From contig NZ_JALBWV010000039.1 in NCBI RefSeq assembly GCF_022678645.1, positions 1 through 64,000 of the forward strand: DNA of 64,000 nucleotides. The letters are read 5' to 3'. The stretch comes from Saccharopolyspora soli (GTDB lineage Bacteria > Actinomycetota > Actinomycetes > Mycobacteriales > Pseudonocardiaceae). The notes under the pieces were generated by a model. That model saw only the letters and a list, made by a program, of their open reading frames with translations, was not told where the DNA came from and did not search any database. The position numbers and the translations under genes are program-made. Positions 34,020-41,594 of this stretch are shown here, in pieces. Numbering within the stretch: position 1 is the stretch's first letter; the number at the start of each line of letters is the position of its first letter.

Positions 34020-35087
34020 TCAGGGCCAGGTGGGTCGGTGCAGCTCGGGCCAGTCGACCGTGGTCGGGTCCCCGGCCTGGGCGTCGCGGATGTGGTCCGG
34101 CGGCTCCTCGAAGAGCACCAGCGGGTCGCACAGCGCCCGCATGGTCTCCAGCAGGGAGTCGAACATGTGGATGCGCACCACTTTGGCGGTGTTCTCGGGG
34201 TCGTCGTTGATGTGCTGGTGCCACAGGTAGTGGTCGACGACGATGATGTCGCCCTTCTGCCAGGGGTGGTTTTCGCCGCCTTCGGGTTCGGCGCCGAGGT
34301 AGCTGTGCCCCTTGCCCTCCACGACGTACAACCACGCCTCGCCGGGGTGGCGGTGCATCGACTGGCCGCGGCCCGGTGCGATCTCGAACATCGCCATCGT
34401 GATGCCGGAGGCTTGGTAGCCGATGGCGCGGTCGAGCAGGAAGGTGGTGCGGGTGCCGCGCGGGGTGTTGACCAGTTCGAGGTCGTCCCAGCTGGTGTGC
34501 AGGCGCCCGGAGCGCCGCGCCTGCTGATCGCGTGCGAGGCGGCGCAGGCGGCGCGCGTAGGGGTCGTCGCCGTCGATGCCGGGCGAGTAGGGCGGCCGTG
34601 GGGGTAGTTCGGCGACGGGGGTGTTTCCGGCGTCCTCGATGACGGCCATGCCCATCGTCTCCAGCATCGGCTGGCTGGAGAAGGTCAGGTAGCGCGCGGT
34701 CGTGGTGCCGTCGTTGCCGCTGCGGTGCCACGACCAGGCCGGGAGGTGCAGCGAGTCGCCGGGGCCCCAGTCGATGCGTTCCCCGTCGATCTCGAACCAG
34801 CCGTTGCCCGCGACGCAGAAGACCATTGCGTCCCAGGAGTGGCGGTGCAGCGTCGAGGTGACGCCGGGATCGATCTCGTGCACCAGTGCATCCATCGAGC
34901 GGGTCGGCCGGTCGCCGTCGGCTCCGGTGAACACACCGGTGCGCAGGCCGCGGGCGGTCTGGTGCAGCGCGACATCGGTGCCGCGCACGACGGTCAGGTG
35001 GTTCTTCCGCCAGTCCTCGATGAACTGGGCCCGGCGGCGTTTCTGGACGTGGTAGTGCGAAACCTCGGTCTTGGTGCGCGTCGACAT
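34020..35087 (-). CDS. Bicupin, gentisate-dioxygenase-like
   Basis: 355 aa. First cupin: TSTLHRHSWDAMVFCVAGNG near residue 95 and LPAWSWHRSGND near 132. Second: SMHRHPGEAWLYVVEGKGHS near 250 and DHYLWHQHINDD near 290. Both keep the His/Glu metal set. The two-domain architecture is that of gentisate and 1-hydroxy-2-naphthoate dioxygenases, which open aromatic rings with Fe(II) and O2. Ring cleavage after decarboxylation is the likely role, but identity within the bicupins is not settled. It lies between another bicupin and the AAA+ gene. Confidence 0.8.
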   Translation of the reverse strand: MSTRTKTEVSHYHVQKRRRAQFIEDWRKNHLTVVRGTDVALHQTARGLRTGVFTGADGDRPTRSMDALVHEIDPGVTSTLHRHSWDAMVFCVAGNGWFEIDGERIDWGPGDSLHLPAWSWHRSGNDGTTTARYLTFSSQPMLETMGMAVIEDAGNTPVAELPPRPPYSPGIDGDDPYARRLRRLARDQQARRSGRLHTSWDDLELVNTPRGTRTTFLLDRAIGYQASGITMAMFEIAPGRGQSMHRHPGEAWLYVVEGKGHSYLGAEPEGGENHPWQKGDIIVVDHYLWHQHINDDPENTAKVVRIHMFDSLLETMRALCDPLVLFEEPPDHIRDAQAGDPTTVDWPELHRPTWP

Positions 35088-35146
35088 GCGTTCCCCAAAC
35101 GAGTCGGAGTGGGACGGCGGTATCGAGCCAGCGGGCGGGTTGCCCG

Positions 35147-35195
35147 GCTCGTCCGGATGCGGGTGGTGGTGTGCTCCGCCCGCATCCGGACGAGC
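35147..35195 (-). terminator. Perfect 17-bp hairpin between the two bicupin genes
   Basis: Arms 35147-35163 and 35179-35195 pair perfectly around a 15-nt loop in the 115-bp gap. No T run follows on the minus strand. Like the hairpin at 19808 it sits inside an operon and may set relative mRNA levels or mark an RNA-processing point. Confidence 0.65.
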
Positions 35196-35202
35196 GGGTG
35201 GA

Positions 35203-36225
35203 TCAGCGGGAGGCTGCGGCGAGGTCCTCGCCCGCGAACGTCGAAGCGGGCTCGAAGTAGTGCACGGTGTCGTAGCCGAGGTGTTTGAACACGCGGTTCT
35301 GCGCCGAGAGCATTCGCAGCGGCGTGCCGTCGTTGGCGAAGATCTGGCACACGTGGTTCTGCGGCACGTAGAGGGTGTCGCCCTTGGTGATCTCGTAGCG
35401 CTTGGGTTCGCGGGCGATGCGGGCGTAGTACTGCTCCGCGATCTCCGCCTCGACTTCCCACTGCAGCGCGTAGCCGCCGCCGTCGATGACGTAGAGCACC
35501 TCGTCGGCCATCTTCCAGTACTTGCCGGAGTGGCCGCCGCCGGGGATGTCGAGTTCGAACGCGTCGATGCTGAAGATGCGGGCGTCGGTCCGCTGCGGCG
35601 AGGACATCACCCGGACGTTGCCCAGCGGGGTGTTCTCCCAGGTGGTGTCGCTGGGGCTGATGACCTTCTTGCGGTCGAGCACGCCTGGGGTCCAGATCCG
35701 CGACCAGTCTTCGCGGGGGCCGAAGTCGTCTTCCCGGTCGATCGGGCCGGAGCGGCCCTGCTGGATCAGGCCCATGAACATCCAGGTGCACTTGGCCTTG
35801 ACGACCAGGGCGAGCGCCTTCTCGTCGTAGGGGTTGAAGTGCCGGTGCACCGAGTCGGTGTGCACGAACACCAGGTCGTCCTTGGCCCAGTCGTAGCGCT
35901 TGTCGTCGTGGATCTCGTAGCCGCGGCCTTCGAGGATGTAGAAGGCGGCCTCGTTCTGGTGCCCGTGGCCGTGGTTGCTCGACTGCGCTGGCAGTTCGAC
36001 GAAGTGCACCTGGATGGTCTGGGTCAGGAAGTCCTCGTCGCCCGGCCCGATCCGCCACCAGGTGCGGGACTGGCTGCTGTCCCCGGAGTGCGCGACCTTG
36101 GCGTCGTCGACGACGACGGAGTCGTCACGGACCCGTTCGACGGCGAGCTGTTGTTGGCGGAACTGGCTCAGGCCGTAGGTTTCCGAGGTCAAGCCGCGTA
36201 CGAAGACGCGTCCTTTCTTTCCCAT
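35203..36225 (-). CDS. Bicupin, second member
   Basis: 340 aa from ATG 36225 with AGGAGG 4 nt upstream. First cupin: SNHGHGHQNEAAFYILEGRG near residue 85 and HTDSVHRHFNP near 120. The second cupin is less canonical (GKYWKMADEVLYVIDGGGY, then LYVPQNHVCQIF), with fewer metal-type histidines. It is therefore probably a one-metal bicupin, perhaps with a structural second half. It is expected to be a dioxygenase or related enzyme on an aromatic or ring-opened acid. It is 51 bp after the ferredoxin gene. Confidence 0.78.
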   Translation of the reverse strand: MGKKGRVFVRGLTSETYGLSQFRQQQLAVERVRDDSVVVDDAKVAHSGDSSQSRTWWRIGPGDEDFLTQTIQVHFVELPAQSSNHGHGHQNEAAFYILEGRGYEIHDDKRYDWAKDDLVFVHTDSVHRHFNPYDEKALALVVKAKCTWMFMGLIQQGRSGPIDREDDFGPREDWSRIWTPGVLDRKKVISPSDTTWENTPLGNVRVMSSPQRTDARIFSIDAFELDIPGGGHSGKYWKMADEVLYVIDGGGYALQWEVEAEIAEQYYARIAREPKRYEITKGDTLYVPQNHVCQIFANDGTPLRMLSAQNRVFKHLGYDTVHYFEPASTFAGEDLAAASR

Positions 36226-36276
36226 GGGTCCTCCTGGATCAGTTTCGTCCCGCTGACGGGTTGGGGAACGTGCGGT

Positions 36277-36618
36277 TCAGCTCTGGGCGCTGGTGCGGAC
36301 GGCGAGTTCGGTGTCGACGCCGATTCGGCCCACCTTGCGCGCCCCGCCGGGATTGCCCAGCGGGGCGTCCTTGCCGGGCAGCGCTTCGGTGAAGAAGCGG
36401 GCGTTGTCGGCCTTCCAGGTGTCGAGTTCGGCGTCGGCGGACCTGTCCAGCTGGATGGCTGACACCGGGCAGACGGGCTGGCAGGCGCCGCAATCGATGC
36501 ATTCCTTGGGGTTGATGTAGAGCTTGCGGTCACCCTCGTAGATGCAATCGACCGGGCATTCCTCGACGCACGACATGTCCTGGATGTCCAGGCAGGCTGA
36601 GGTGATGAAGTAGGGCAT
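36277..36618 (-). CDS. Ferredoxin, FdxA-type (3Fe-4S/4Fe-4S)
   Basis: 113 aa from ATG 36618, with GAGG 6 nt upstream. It is the seven-iron FdxA type: MPYFITSACLDIQDMSCVEE with CPVDCIYEGDRKLYINPKEC, then CIDCGACQPVCPV, plus a C-terminal extension of about 55 residues. It carries single electrons from the reductase encoded just upstream to the Rieske oxygenase. Gram-positive phthalate dioxygenases also use a cluster ferredoxin of the 3Fe-4S/4Fe-4S class rather than a Rieske ferredoxin. Confidence 0.93.
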   Translation of the reverse strand: MPYFITSACLDIQDMSCVEECPVDCIYEGDRKLYINPKECIDCGACQPVCPVSAIQLDRSADAELDTWKADNARFFTEALPGKDAPLGNPGGARKVGRIGVDTELAVRTSAQS

Positions 36619-36642
36619 CGCAGACCTCGATCGTCGAGCAGG

Positions 36643-37617
36643 TCACGCCGCGGAGTCGGTGGAGTGACCGGGGAACAGGGTGGTGGAGGGGTCGATGAGC
36701 ACAGCGGCGTTGTTGACCGCCGTCGCCGCCTCGCCGAAGCCGACCGCGATCAGCCGGACTTTGCCGTCGTATTCGGTGATGTCGCCCGCGGCGAAGATCC
36801 CGGAGAGGTTGGTGGCCATCCGGGAGTCGACGAGCACGTGGCGGTTTTCGATGTGGATGCCCCAGGATTCGAGCGGACCGAGGTCCGCGGTGAAGCCCAG
36901 TGCCGCGATCACGGCGTCGCAGCGCAGTTCGTTCGTGGTCTTGCTGGTGAGCTCGCGCAGGCGCACGCCTTCCACGACGCCGTTGCCGTACAACTCGTCG
37001 ACGACGTAGGGGGTGCGCAACTCGACCGTCGAGGCCCGCAGGGCGGTGACGGACGCGGCGTGCGCGCGGAAGGCGTCCCGGCGGTGCACCAGCACGACCT
37101 TGCGCGCGATCGGTTCCAGCAGGTTGGCCCAGTCCACGGCGCTGTCGCCGCCACCGACCACCACGACCTCCCGGTCGGCGTACTCGGCCGGGTTCGGCAC
37201 GAAGTAGGTCAGGCCGCGACCGAGGAAGTCTTCGCCCGCGGGCAGTGGCCGGGGGGTGAAGGTTCCGATGCCGCCAGCGATGACGATCGCCTTGGCGCGG
37301 ATCGTCTCGCCGTTGTCGGTGGTCACGGTCCAGCCGTCGGCCGCACGGGTCAGCTCGGTCGCGTTGTGCCCGAGCCGGTAGTGCGGCTTGAACTGGTCTG
37401 CCTGGGTGAGCAGTCCTTCGACCAGGTCCCGGCCGCGGACCGCGGGTAGTCCCGCGACGTCGTAGATCGCCTTCTCCGGATACAAGGCCGTGATTTGCCC
37501 GCCGGGATCGGGAAGGGAGTCGACAACGGCTACTTCCAAGCCGCGAAACCCGGCATAGTAGGCGGCATAGAGCCCGACTGGCCCCGCGCCCACGATGAGC
37601 AGATCGACGTTGAGCAT
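36643..37617 (-). CDS. Ferredoxin-NAD(P)+ reductase, thioredoxin-reductase-like
   Basis: 324 aa from ATG 37617, with GGAGG 5 nt upstream. The FAD site is LLIVGAGPVGLYAAYYAGFR near the N-terminus, the NAD(P)H site is EVVVVGGGDSAVDWANLL near residue 150, and GIFAAGDITEYDGK is near 275. The CxxC of true thioredoxin reductases is absent, which marks the FNR (YumC) type. It feeds electrons to the ferredoxin 24 bp downstream and from there to the dioxygenase 18 kb away. First gene of a five-gene operon behind an operator-like sequence. Confidence 0.92.
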   Translation of the reverse strand: MLNVDLLIVGAGPVGLYAAYYAGFRGLEVAVVDSLPDPGGQITALYPEKAIYDVAGLPAVRGRDLVEGLLTQADQFKPHYRLGHNATELTRAADGWTVTTDNGETIRAKAIVIAGGIGTFTPRPLPAGEDFLGRGLTYFVPNPAEYADREVVVVGGGDSAVDWANLLEPIARKVVLVHRRDAFRAHAASVTALRASTVELRTPYVVDELYGNGVVEGVRLRELTSKTTNELRCDAVIAALGFTADLGPLESWGIHIENRHVLVDSRMATNLSGIFAAGDITEYDGKVRLIAVGFGEAATAVNNAAVLIDPSTTLFPGHSTDSAA

Positions 37618-37634
37618 CCACGCCTCCGTTCAAT

Positions 37635-37653
37635 GGACTAACCATATCACCAT
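37635..37653. promoter_or_regulatory. FadR-related site before the ferredoxin reductase operon
   Basis: GGACTAACCATATCACCAT. It shares the GGACTAA head and ACCAT tail with the site at 23066 (14 of 19 positions) but lacks the exact inner TNGTNNNACNA. It lies 18-36 bp before the reductase start, the same distance as the site at 17649 from the dioxygenase. Confidence 0.6.
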
Positions 37654-37872
37654 ATGGGGGCTGATGAACAAGAGTCCACGGCAGCGGCACCCACCGCACC
37701 GGGCTGCGACCTTTGATCCGGGGCGTGGCTGATCGCCGACGATCGCCTAGTTCCCTGGCAGGTCCAGGACGGGTGCGCCTTGACCGCTTCGCCGAGGCGG
37801 GAAAGCGTCCGGTGCCCCGCTGGTGACTCGCTGCCGTTCCACACGAGCAGGCCGCCGAGTATCCTCCCGATA

Positions 37873-37891
37873 GGACTAACTGTCAGACCTT
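37873..37891. promoter_or_regulatory. FadR-related site before the decarboxylase-like gene
   Basis: GGACTAACTGTCAGACCTT. It has the GGACTAA head and a GTCAGAC core (GTNNNAC) and matches the 23066 site at 14 of 19 positions. It lies 21-39 bp before the decarboxylase-like start, in the 294-bp divergent region shared with the reductase operon. Confidence 0.6.
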
Positions 37892-37911
37892 TCTGCGGCG
37901 AGGAGCAGCGC

Positions 37912-38901
37912 GTGAGCGATATCCATCTCAGCATCGCGACCACGGACTACGACCACTTCCGGGATTTCCGCACCGGGGCGGTCAAGGCCCAGGGGATCGA
38001 GCACACCTGGTCGGTGCTCAGCCATCACGAGATCTTCGCCCGGTTCACCGCGAACCGGGAGTGGGATGTCAGCGAGCTGTCGTTCGCGAAGTTCAGCGCC
38101 CAGGTGACGCGGGAGAACCCGGACATCATCGGGTTGCCGGTGATCTGCTCCCGGCTGTTCCGCTTCGGTTCGTTCTACGTCAACCGCAACAGCGGGATCC
38201 GCACGGTGCAAGACCTGCGCGGCAAGAAGGTCGGTTCGCCGGAGTGGGCCCACTCGGCGGCGGTGTACATGCGCGGCTGGCTGCACAACGAGATGGGCGT
38301 GCAGCTGGACGAGATCGAGTGGTACCAGGCCGGCGCCAACGCGCCGGGCCGGGTGGAGAAGGTCGAACTCACGCTGCCCGAAGGGGTGCGGCTGACCCGC
38401 GTCGCCGACCGGTCGCTGTCGGATCTGCTCGCCGCCGGTGACATCGACTGCGCGATCATCGCCCGGCCGCCCACGTGCTTCCTCGAAGGCCACCCGGACG
38501 TGGTTCGCCTGTTCCCGGACTTCGTGGACATGGAGCGGGCGTACTACCAGCGGTCCGGGGTGTGGCCAATCATGCACATCATCGCCATGCAGCGGCGGGT
38601 GCTCGACGAGCACCCGTGGGCGGCCCGCAACCTCTACAACGCCTTCCAGGAATCGAAACTCCGCAGCATCGAACGGTTGCTGGACCCGGCCGTGTCGCGG
38701 TATCCGCTGCCATGGCTGGCGACCTACGCGCGGGAGATGCGGGAGCTCTTCGACGGCGACCCGTTCCCCTACGGCGTGAAGGAGAACATGGCAACCTGGG
38801 AGCAGTTGCTCACCTACTCCGCACAGCAGGGCATCGCGCACCGGTTGGCCACTCCCGACGAGATCTTCCCGCCGGGGGTCACGACCGAAGTCGTCGTCTG
38901 A
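37912..38901 (+). CDS. 4,5-dihydroxyphthalate decarboxylase (Pht5)-like protein
   Basis: 329 aa from GTG 37912, with GAGGAG 6 nt upstream. The fold is the periplasmic-binding-like one of the Pht5 family: LSIATTDYDHFRDFRTGAVK, ICSRLFRFGSFYVNRNSGIR, then DLRGKKVGSPEWAHSAAVYM with RGWL, GVWPIMHIIAMQRRVL and EHPWAARNLYNAF. It has no signal peptide, so it is cytosolic and more likely an enzyme than a transporter component. It would remove a carboxyl group from a dihydroxy aromatic diacid. With the class II aldolase at 21096 the island has two decarboxylase candidates. Confidence 0.78.
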   Translation: MSDIHLSIATTDYDHFRDFRTGAVKAQGIEHTWSVLSHHEIFARFTANREWDVSELSFAKFSAQVTRENPDIIGLPVICSRLFRFGSFYVNRNSGIRTVQDLRGKKVGSPEWAHSAAVYMRGWLHNEMGVQLDEIEWYQAGANAPGRVEKVELTLPEGVRLTRVADRSLSDLLAAGDIDCAIIARPPTCFLEGHPDVVRLFPDFVDMERAYYQRSGVWPIMHIIAMQRRVLDEHPWAARNLYNAFQESKLRSIERLLDPAVSRYPLPWLATYAREMRELFDGDPFPYGVKENMATWEQLLTYSAQQGIAHRLATPDEIFPPGVTTEVVV

Positions 38902-38911
38902 TCCACCGGCT

Positions 38912-39338
38912 TCACCTGACCGGATGCTCCGGGGGCAGTGCGGCGAGCGCGTCGATTTCGACCAGCTGGTCGTCGTAGCCGAGCACGGTGACGCCGAGCA
39001 GCGTGCTGGGCGGGTCGTGGTCGCCGAAGTGGTCGCGCACCACTTCCCAGGTCGTCACCAGGTCGGTTTGTCGTGCCGAGGCGACGTAGACGGTCGTTTT
39101 GACCACATCGGAGGGTCGCGCTCCGGCTTCGCCGAGGGCGGTGTCGAGGTTGTGCATCATTTGGCGTGCTTGGGCGGCGTAGTCGCCGATCGATCGCCAC
39201 GGTCGCGCCGGTGTCGTCGAGGGGGCAGGCCCCGGCGGCGAACACCAGGCGCGCGTCCGGCCGCACCGCCGCGCCGTAGGCGTATTCGGCCACATCGGAC
39301 AGACGTCCACTGCGGATCAGGCGGAACGGCTTCGGCAT
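38912..39338 (-). pseudogene. RidA-family gene broken by a 4-bp tandem duplication
   Basis: From ATG 39338 the frame reads MPKPFRLIRSGRLSDVAEYA up to ACPLDDTGATVAI, the first third of a RidA/YjgF protein. Homology then continues in another frame: GDYAAQARQMMHNLDTALGE, DVVKTTVYVASARQTDLVTT, VEIDALAAL. The switch falls on GATCGATCG at 39188-39196. Removing one GATC restores VAIGDYAAQ, a normal RidA. So the frame was lost by slippage or is a sequencing error. RidA proteins clear reactive enamines/imines. Confidence 0.85.
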
Positions 39339-39399
39339 GATCGCCAGCGTAGCGAGGTCACCAGCCTGCTGGCACTCGGCGACAGTAAGCGTTGAGGGT

Positions 39400-39519
39400 T
39401 TACTGGTTGAAGTACGCCTCGGCGTCAGCGAGGCGACGCCGGGCCTCGCCCAGCAGTGCCTGCACCGCCGCTTCGGGCTCGCCAGCCCGGCGATGCGCCA
39501 GCGCGTAGCGTCCCAGGAG
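39400..39519 (-). pseudogene. C-terminal relic of an unidentified gene
   Basis: The minus strand reads LLGRYALAHRRAGEPEAAVQ, then ALLGEARRRLADAEAYFNQ and a stop, 61 bp before the RidA start. The helical, well-formed tail looks like the end of a real protein. No upstream part is found, since the cupin gene promoter and start occupy that place. Probably the stump of a gene lost when the cupin gene arrived. No family call. Confidence 0.35.
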
Positions 39520-39536
39520 GAGAGGAGCGGGAGACC

Positions 39537-40061
39537 ATGAGCTTGCCGAAGGATGTCCGCACGACGAAGGGCCGCCAGAACGTTCGGCACTATCCGCCGG
39601 ACATCTACCGCGGCAACGGCGGCGAGATCAGCGCATGGATGCGGCCGAACTCGACACCGCCGGATCTGACCATGGGCGGCGGTGAGAAGTGCGAGTTCAT
39701 AGCCATATCCTCTGATACCAACGGCCGATTCGGCCTGTACCGATGGACGTTCGGCGAAAACGAAACCGGACCGGAAGCACATTTCCACCGGTCCATCAGT
39801 GAACAATTTTATGTCCTGTCGGGCGAGGTTAAGCTCTACGACGGCAGTACGTGGGTAACCGGCCGTCCCGGTGACTACTTCTATGTGCCGGAAGGTGGTA
39901 TCCACGCCTTCAAGGGCGGGGACTTCGCCTCGATGTTGCTGACTTTCGCGCCGGGAGGGCCACGAGAGGCGTACTTCGAGGCAATGGCTGCTGGCGGGAT
40001 GTCGGAAGACGACGACCGCCAAGAGTTCATGATCCGGCACGACAACTTCCTCCTCGTCTGA
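39537..40061 (+). CDS. Cupin-domain protein
   Basis: 174 aa from ATG 39537, with several AGGAG-like sites within 20 nt upstream. The cupin motifs are GPEAHFHRSISEQFYVLSGE near residue 80 (two His, one Glu) and YVPEGGIHAFKGGDFAS near 118. The shape is that of quercetinase- or polyketide-cyclase-like small cupins. It is the fourth cupin gene of the island and lies at its right border. No FadR-type site is visible before it, so its link to the pathway is by proximity only. Confidence 0.8.
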   Translation: MSLPKDVRTTKGRQNVRHYPPDIYRGNGGEISAWMRPNSTPPDLTMGGGEKCEFIAISSDTNGRFGLYRWTFGENETGPEAHFHRSISEQFYVLSGEVKLYDGSTWVTGRPGDYFYVPEGGIHAFKGGDFASMLLTFAPGGPREAYFEAMAAGGMSEDDDRQEFMIRHDNFLLV

Positions 40062-40107
40062 TCCTGATTCTTCGCGTGGGTAACGTGCTGACCTAATCGA
40101 GTTCGGA

Positions 40108-40303
40108 TTGGGTTGCAGGACTCTGCCACCAGCAGGGCCGCGATGGTGATGTGCAGGTCGGCCAGGCGGGCTTCGCCGGTGATCGAACTGAACGCATCTG
40201 CGGCGCCGGTCCAGGAGAAGACCTCCAGCAGCACCTCGGGCAGATCCACCCTCGGCAGCATCCGATTGGTCAGTACCCGAAGGTTCTTTAGGCTCGGCGG
40301 CTC
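40108..40303 (-). mobile_element. Tn3-family transposase fragment
   Basis: The minus strand reads LRVLTNRMLPRVDLPEVLLE, then VFSWTGAADAF and LHITIAALLVAESCN. This is a well-conserved internal part of Tn3-family TnpA before its catalytic core. Only about 65 codons remain and both sides are unrelated sequence. No terminal repeats or resolvase are seen here, though a gutted serine recombinase lies at 4221. It marks an old insertion at the island border. Confidence 0.75.
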
Positions 40304-40449
40304 CGCCTCCACCGGAGCGCCTCCAAGTGCAGGCGCCCCTGCTCGTCGTCTCCCGGGTCTACATCCGCCCACTGCGGCGGAACCGCGGCGAAGCTTCAGC
40401 ATGCCGGTCAAGGCCGTCAACCACGGGTCTAGCTGGGGCGTCACGGCCT

Positions 40450-40487
40450 CTTGTGCCACCGCGCTTGGGGCGTGGTGGCACGACAAG
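40450..40487 (-). terminator. Hairpin after the small membrane-protein operon
   Basis: CTTGTGCCACCGCG pairs with CGTGGTGGCACGACAAG (one bulge) around a 7-nt loop. It lies 15 bp beyond the stop of the minus-strand membrane-protein gene, the position expected for its terminator. Confidence 0.65.
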
Positions 40488-40502
40488 CCGCGATCTGGGT
40501 GG

Positions 40503-40847
40503 TTAGTCCCGCCAATTGGTTTCCAGTGCGAACAGGGTTCCCACGATGGTCGCACCGGCTGCCAGCGAGGGCGGCAGTACGGTGCGCAGCAGCTCCAGTC
40601 CAAAGTTCTCGCTGAAGGCGCCGAAGCCTACCCCGATCAGCAGGATGAGCAGGGTGAGCACCACGACCAGGCCAATGCCGTAGAGCACTTTGGTCTGCAT
40701 CCCGGCCAGGTGTCGATGTCGGCGGTCCCGCAGCTCGATCAGCGGGCGGTGCTGTTCTGGTGCGGCGACGGAGACCGGGTCGGTCCAGGTCTCGCCGATG
40801 TCCCCGGCCCCGTCGTGGTCGGGGCTCTCGGGCTCAGGGGTGCTCAT
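40503..40847 (-). CDS. Small membrane protein, two transmembrane segments
   Basis: 114 aa from ATG 40847, which overlaps the stop of the preceding small gene as ATGA. The first 50 residues are acidic and soluble. Helix 1 is about 53-72 (VLYGIGLVVVLTLLILLIGV) and helix 2 about 84-104 (LRTVLPPSLAAGATIVGTLF). No family is recognised. It is encoded with the 64-aa gene upstream and ends in a hairpin, so the pair is a real operon. Confidence 0.6.
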   Translation of the reverse strand: MSTPEPESPDHDGAGDIGETWTDPVSVAAPEQHRPLIELRDRRHRHLAGMQTKVLYGIGLVVVLTLLILLIGVGFGAFSENFGLELLRTVLPPSLAAGATIVGTLFALETNWRD

Positions 40848-41038
40848 GTCTCGGCGGCCCATTCGTTGCGCATCTCTATTCGGTCTCGCCTCAGCGGCGG
40901 CTGGGTCGGCAGAACCGGATCTTTGGGCAGGGTGCCGATGGTCGGCTTGTGCTCGGTCGGCGAGTCGTCGTACCAGGTGCCATCGGCCAGGACTTGGTCG
41001 CGGCGCCGGTGGCGGGTCGACGTCGAGGGTCTGGGCAT
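40844..41038 (-). CDS. Small basic protein coupled to membrane protein
   Basis: 64 aa from ATG 41038, with GAGG 9 nt upstream; GTG 41098 would add 20 residues. It is rich in Arg, Pro and Thr (STRHRRRDQVLADGTWYDD, PPLRRDRIEMRNEWAAET) and has no hydrophobic segment. It is coupled to the membrane protein by a 4-bp overlap. Function unknown; coupling suggests a cytosolic partner of the membrane protein. Confidence 0.5.
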   Translation of the reverse strand: MPRPSTSTRHRRRDQVLADGTWYDDSPTEHKPTIGTLPKDPVLPTQPPLRRDRIEMRNEWAAET

Positions 41039-41191
41039 CGTCGTGAACCTCAACTTCCGGGGGTGGGCTACGGGAGCACAAGGTGACTTGACGGCCACCC
41101 TGTGCGCAGGGTATCGAATTCGGTAACAAATTCACATACCTGACCCACATCATGTACACGTAAAGACCACAGATATGGTGTTGATTCTGTG

Positions 41192-41220
41192 TTGACAACG
41201 TGCAGGTTTTGAGTCATTAT
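41192..41220 (+). promoter_or_regulatory. Near-consensus sigma-70 promoter
   Basis: TTGACA, a 17-nt spacer, then CATTAT, in an unusually AT-rich stretch. It points at the ribbon-helix-helix-like gene about 95 bp downstream. Such a good match to the housekeeping promoter is uncommon in high-GC actinomycete DNA and suggests strong or constitutive expression. The 277-bp gap it lies in (41039-41315) holds no other gene. Confidence 0.7.
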
Positions 41221-41315
41221 GGAGTGGCAGCGCGCGTCCGACCATCGTTTTTCGACACCAGAGAACTGCTACGTGCTCCTCAGCGGGGGGTCGTGCGTGT
41301 GGGGAAGGGCAAACC

Positions 41316-41594
41316 ATGAAGACCGAGACCGATGCCAGGCGTAGTAACCGCGCAGCCGGGTCGCACGGCAGCGAGCAGTCCGACGACCCGCAGCCCAAGC
41401 GGATCAACGTCGCCGTCACCGCGGAGATGGTGCAGGCACTTCAACGTGTGATGGACCACGAAGGCGTCACGCTTACCGAGGCGTGCCGACGCCTGATCAG
41501 CTACGGAGATTTCATCTACCGAGCGATCAAGGACGACCACGCCGAGGTACTGGTCAAGACCGAAAATTCCACCCGCGAGATCGTGCTTTTGTGA
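41316..41594 (+). CDS. Ribbon-helix-helix/CopG-like small protein
   Basis: 92 aa from ATG 41316 with GGGAAGGG upstream. A disordered N-terminus (1-27) is followed by KRINVAVTAEMVQALQRVMD and EGVTLTEACRRLISYGDFIY, a beta strand plus two helices like a CopG-type DNA-binding fold. The C-terminus ends AEVLVKTENSTREIVLL. It could autoregulate. The stop overlaps the start of a 53-aa ORF (GTGA). Small RHH gene followed by a coupled small gene is also the format of some toxin-antitoxin pairs, but I do not see a known toxin. Confidence 0.65.
   Translation: MKTETDARRSNRAAGSHGSEQSDDPQPKRINVAVTAEMVQALQRVMDHEGVTLTEACRRLISYGDFIYRAIKDDHAEVLVKTENSTREIVLL

Noticed and set aside
37912-38901. ABC transporter substrate-binding protein
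   Set aside because: The fold is related, but there is no signal peptide and the motifs are those of the Pht5 decarboxylase family.
40113-41126. 337-aa plus-strand open frame
   Set aside because: It runs antisense through the Tn3 fragment and two small minus-strand genes; the latter show coupling, membrane segments and a terminator.
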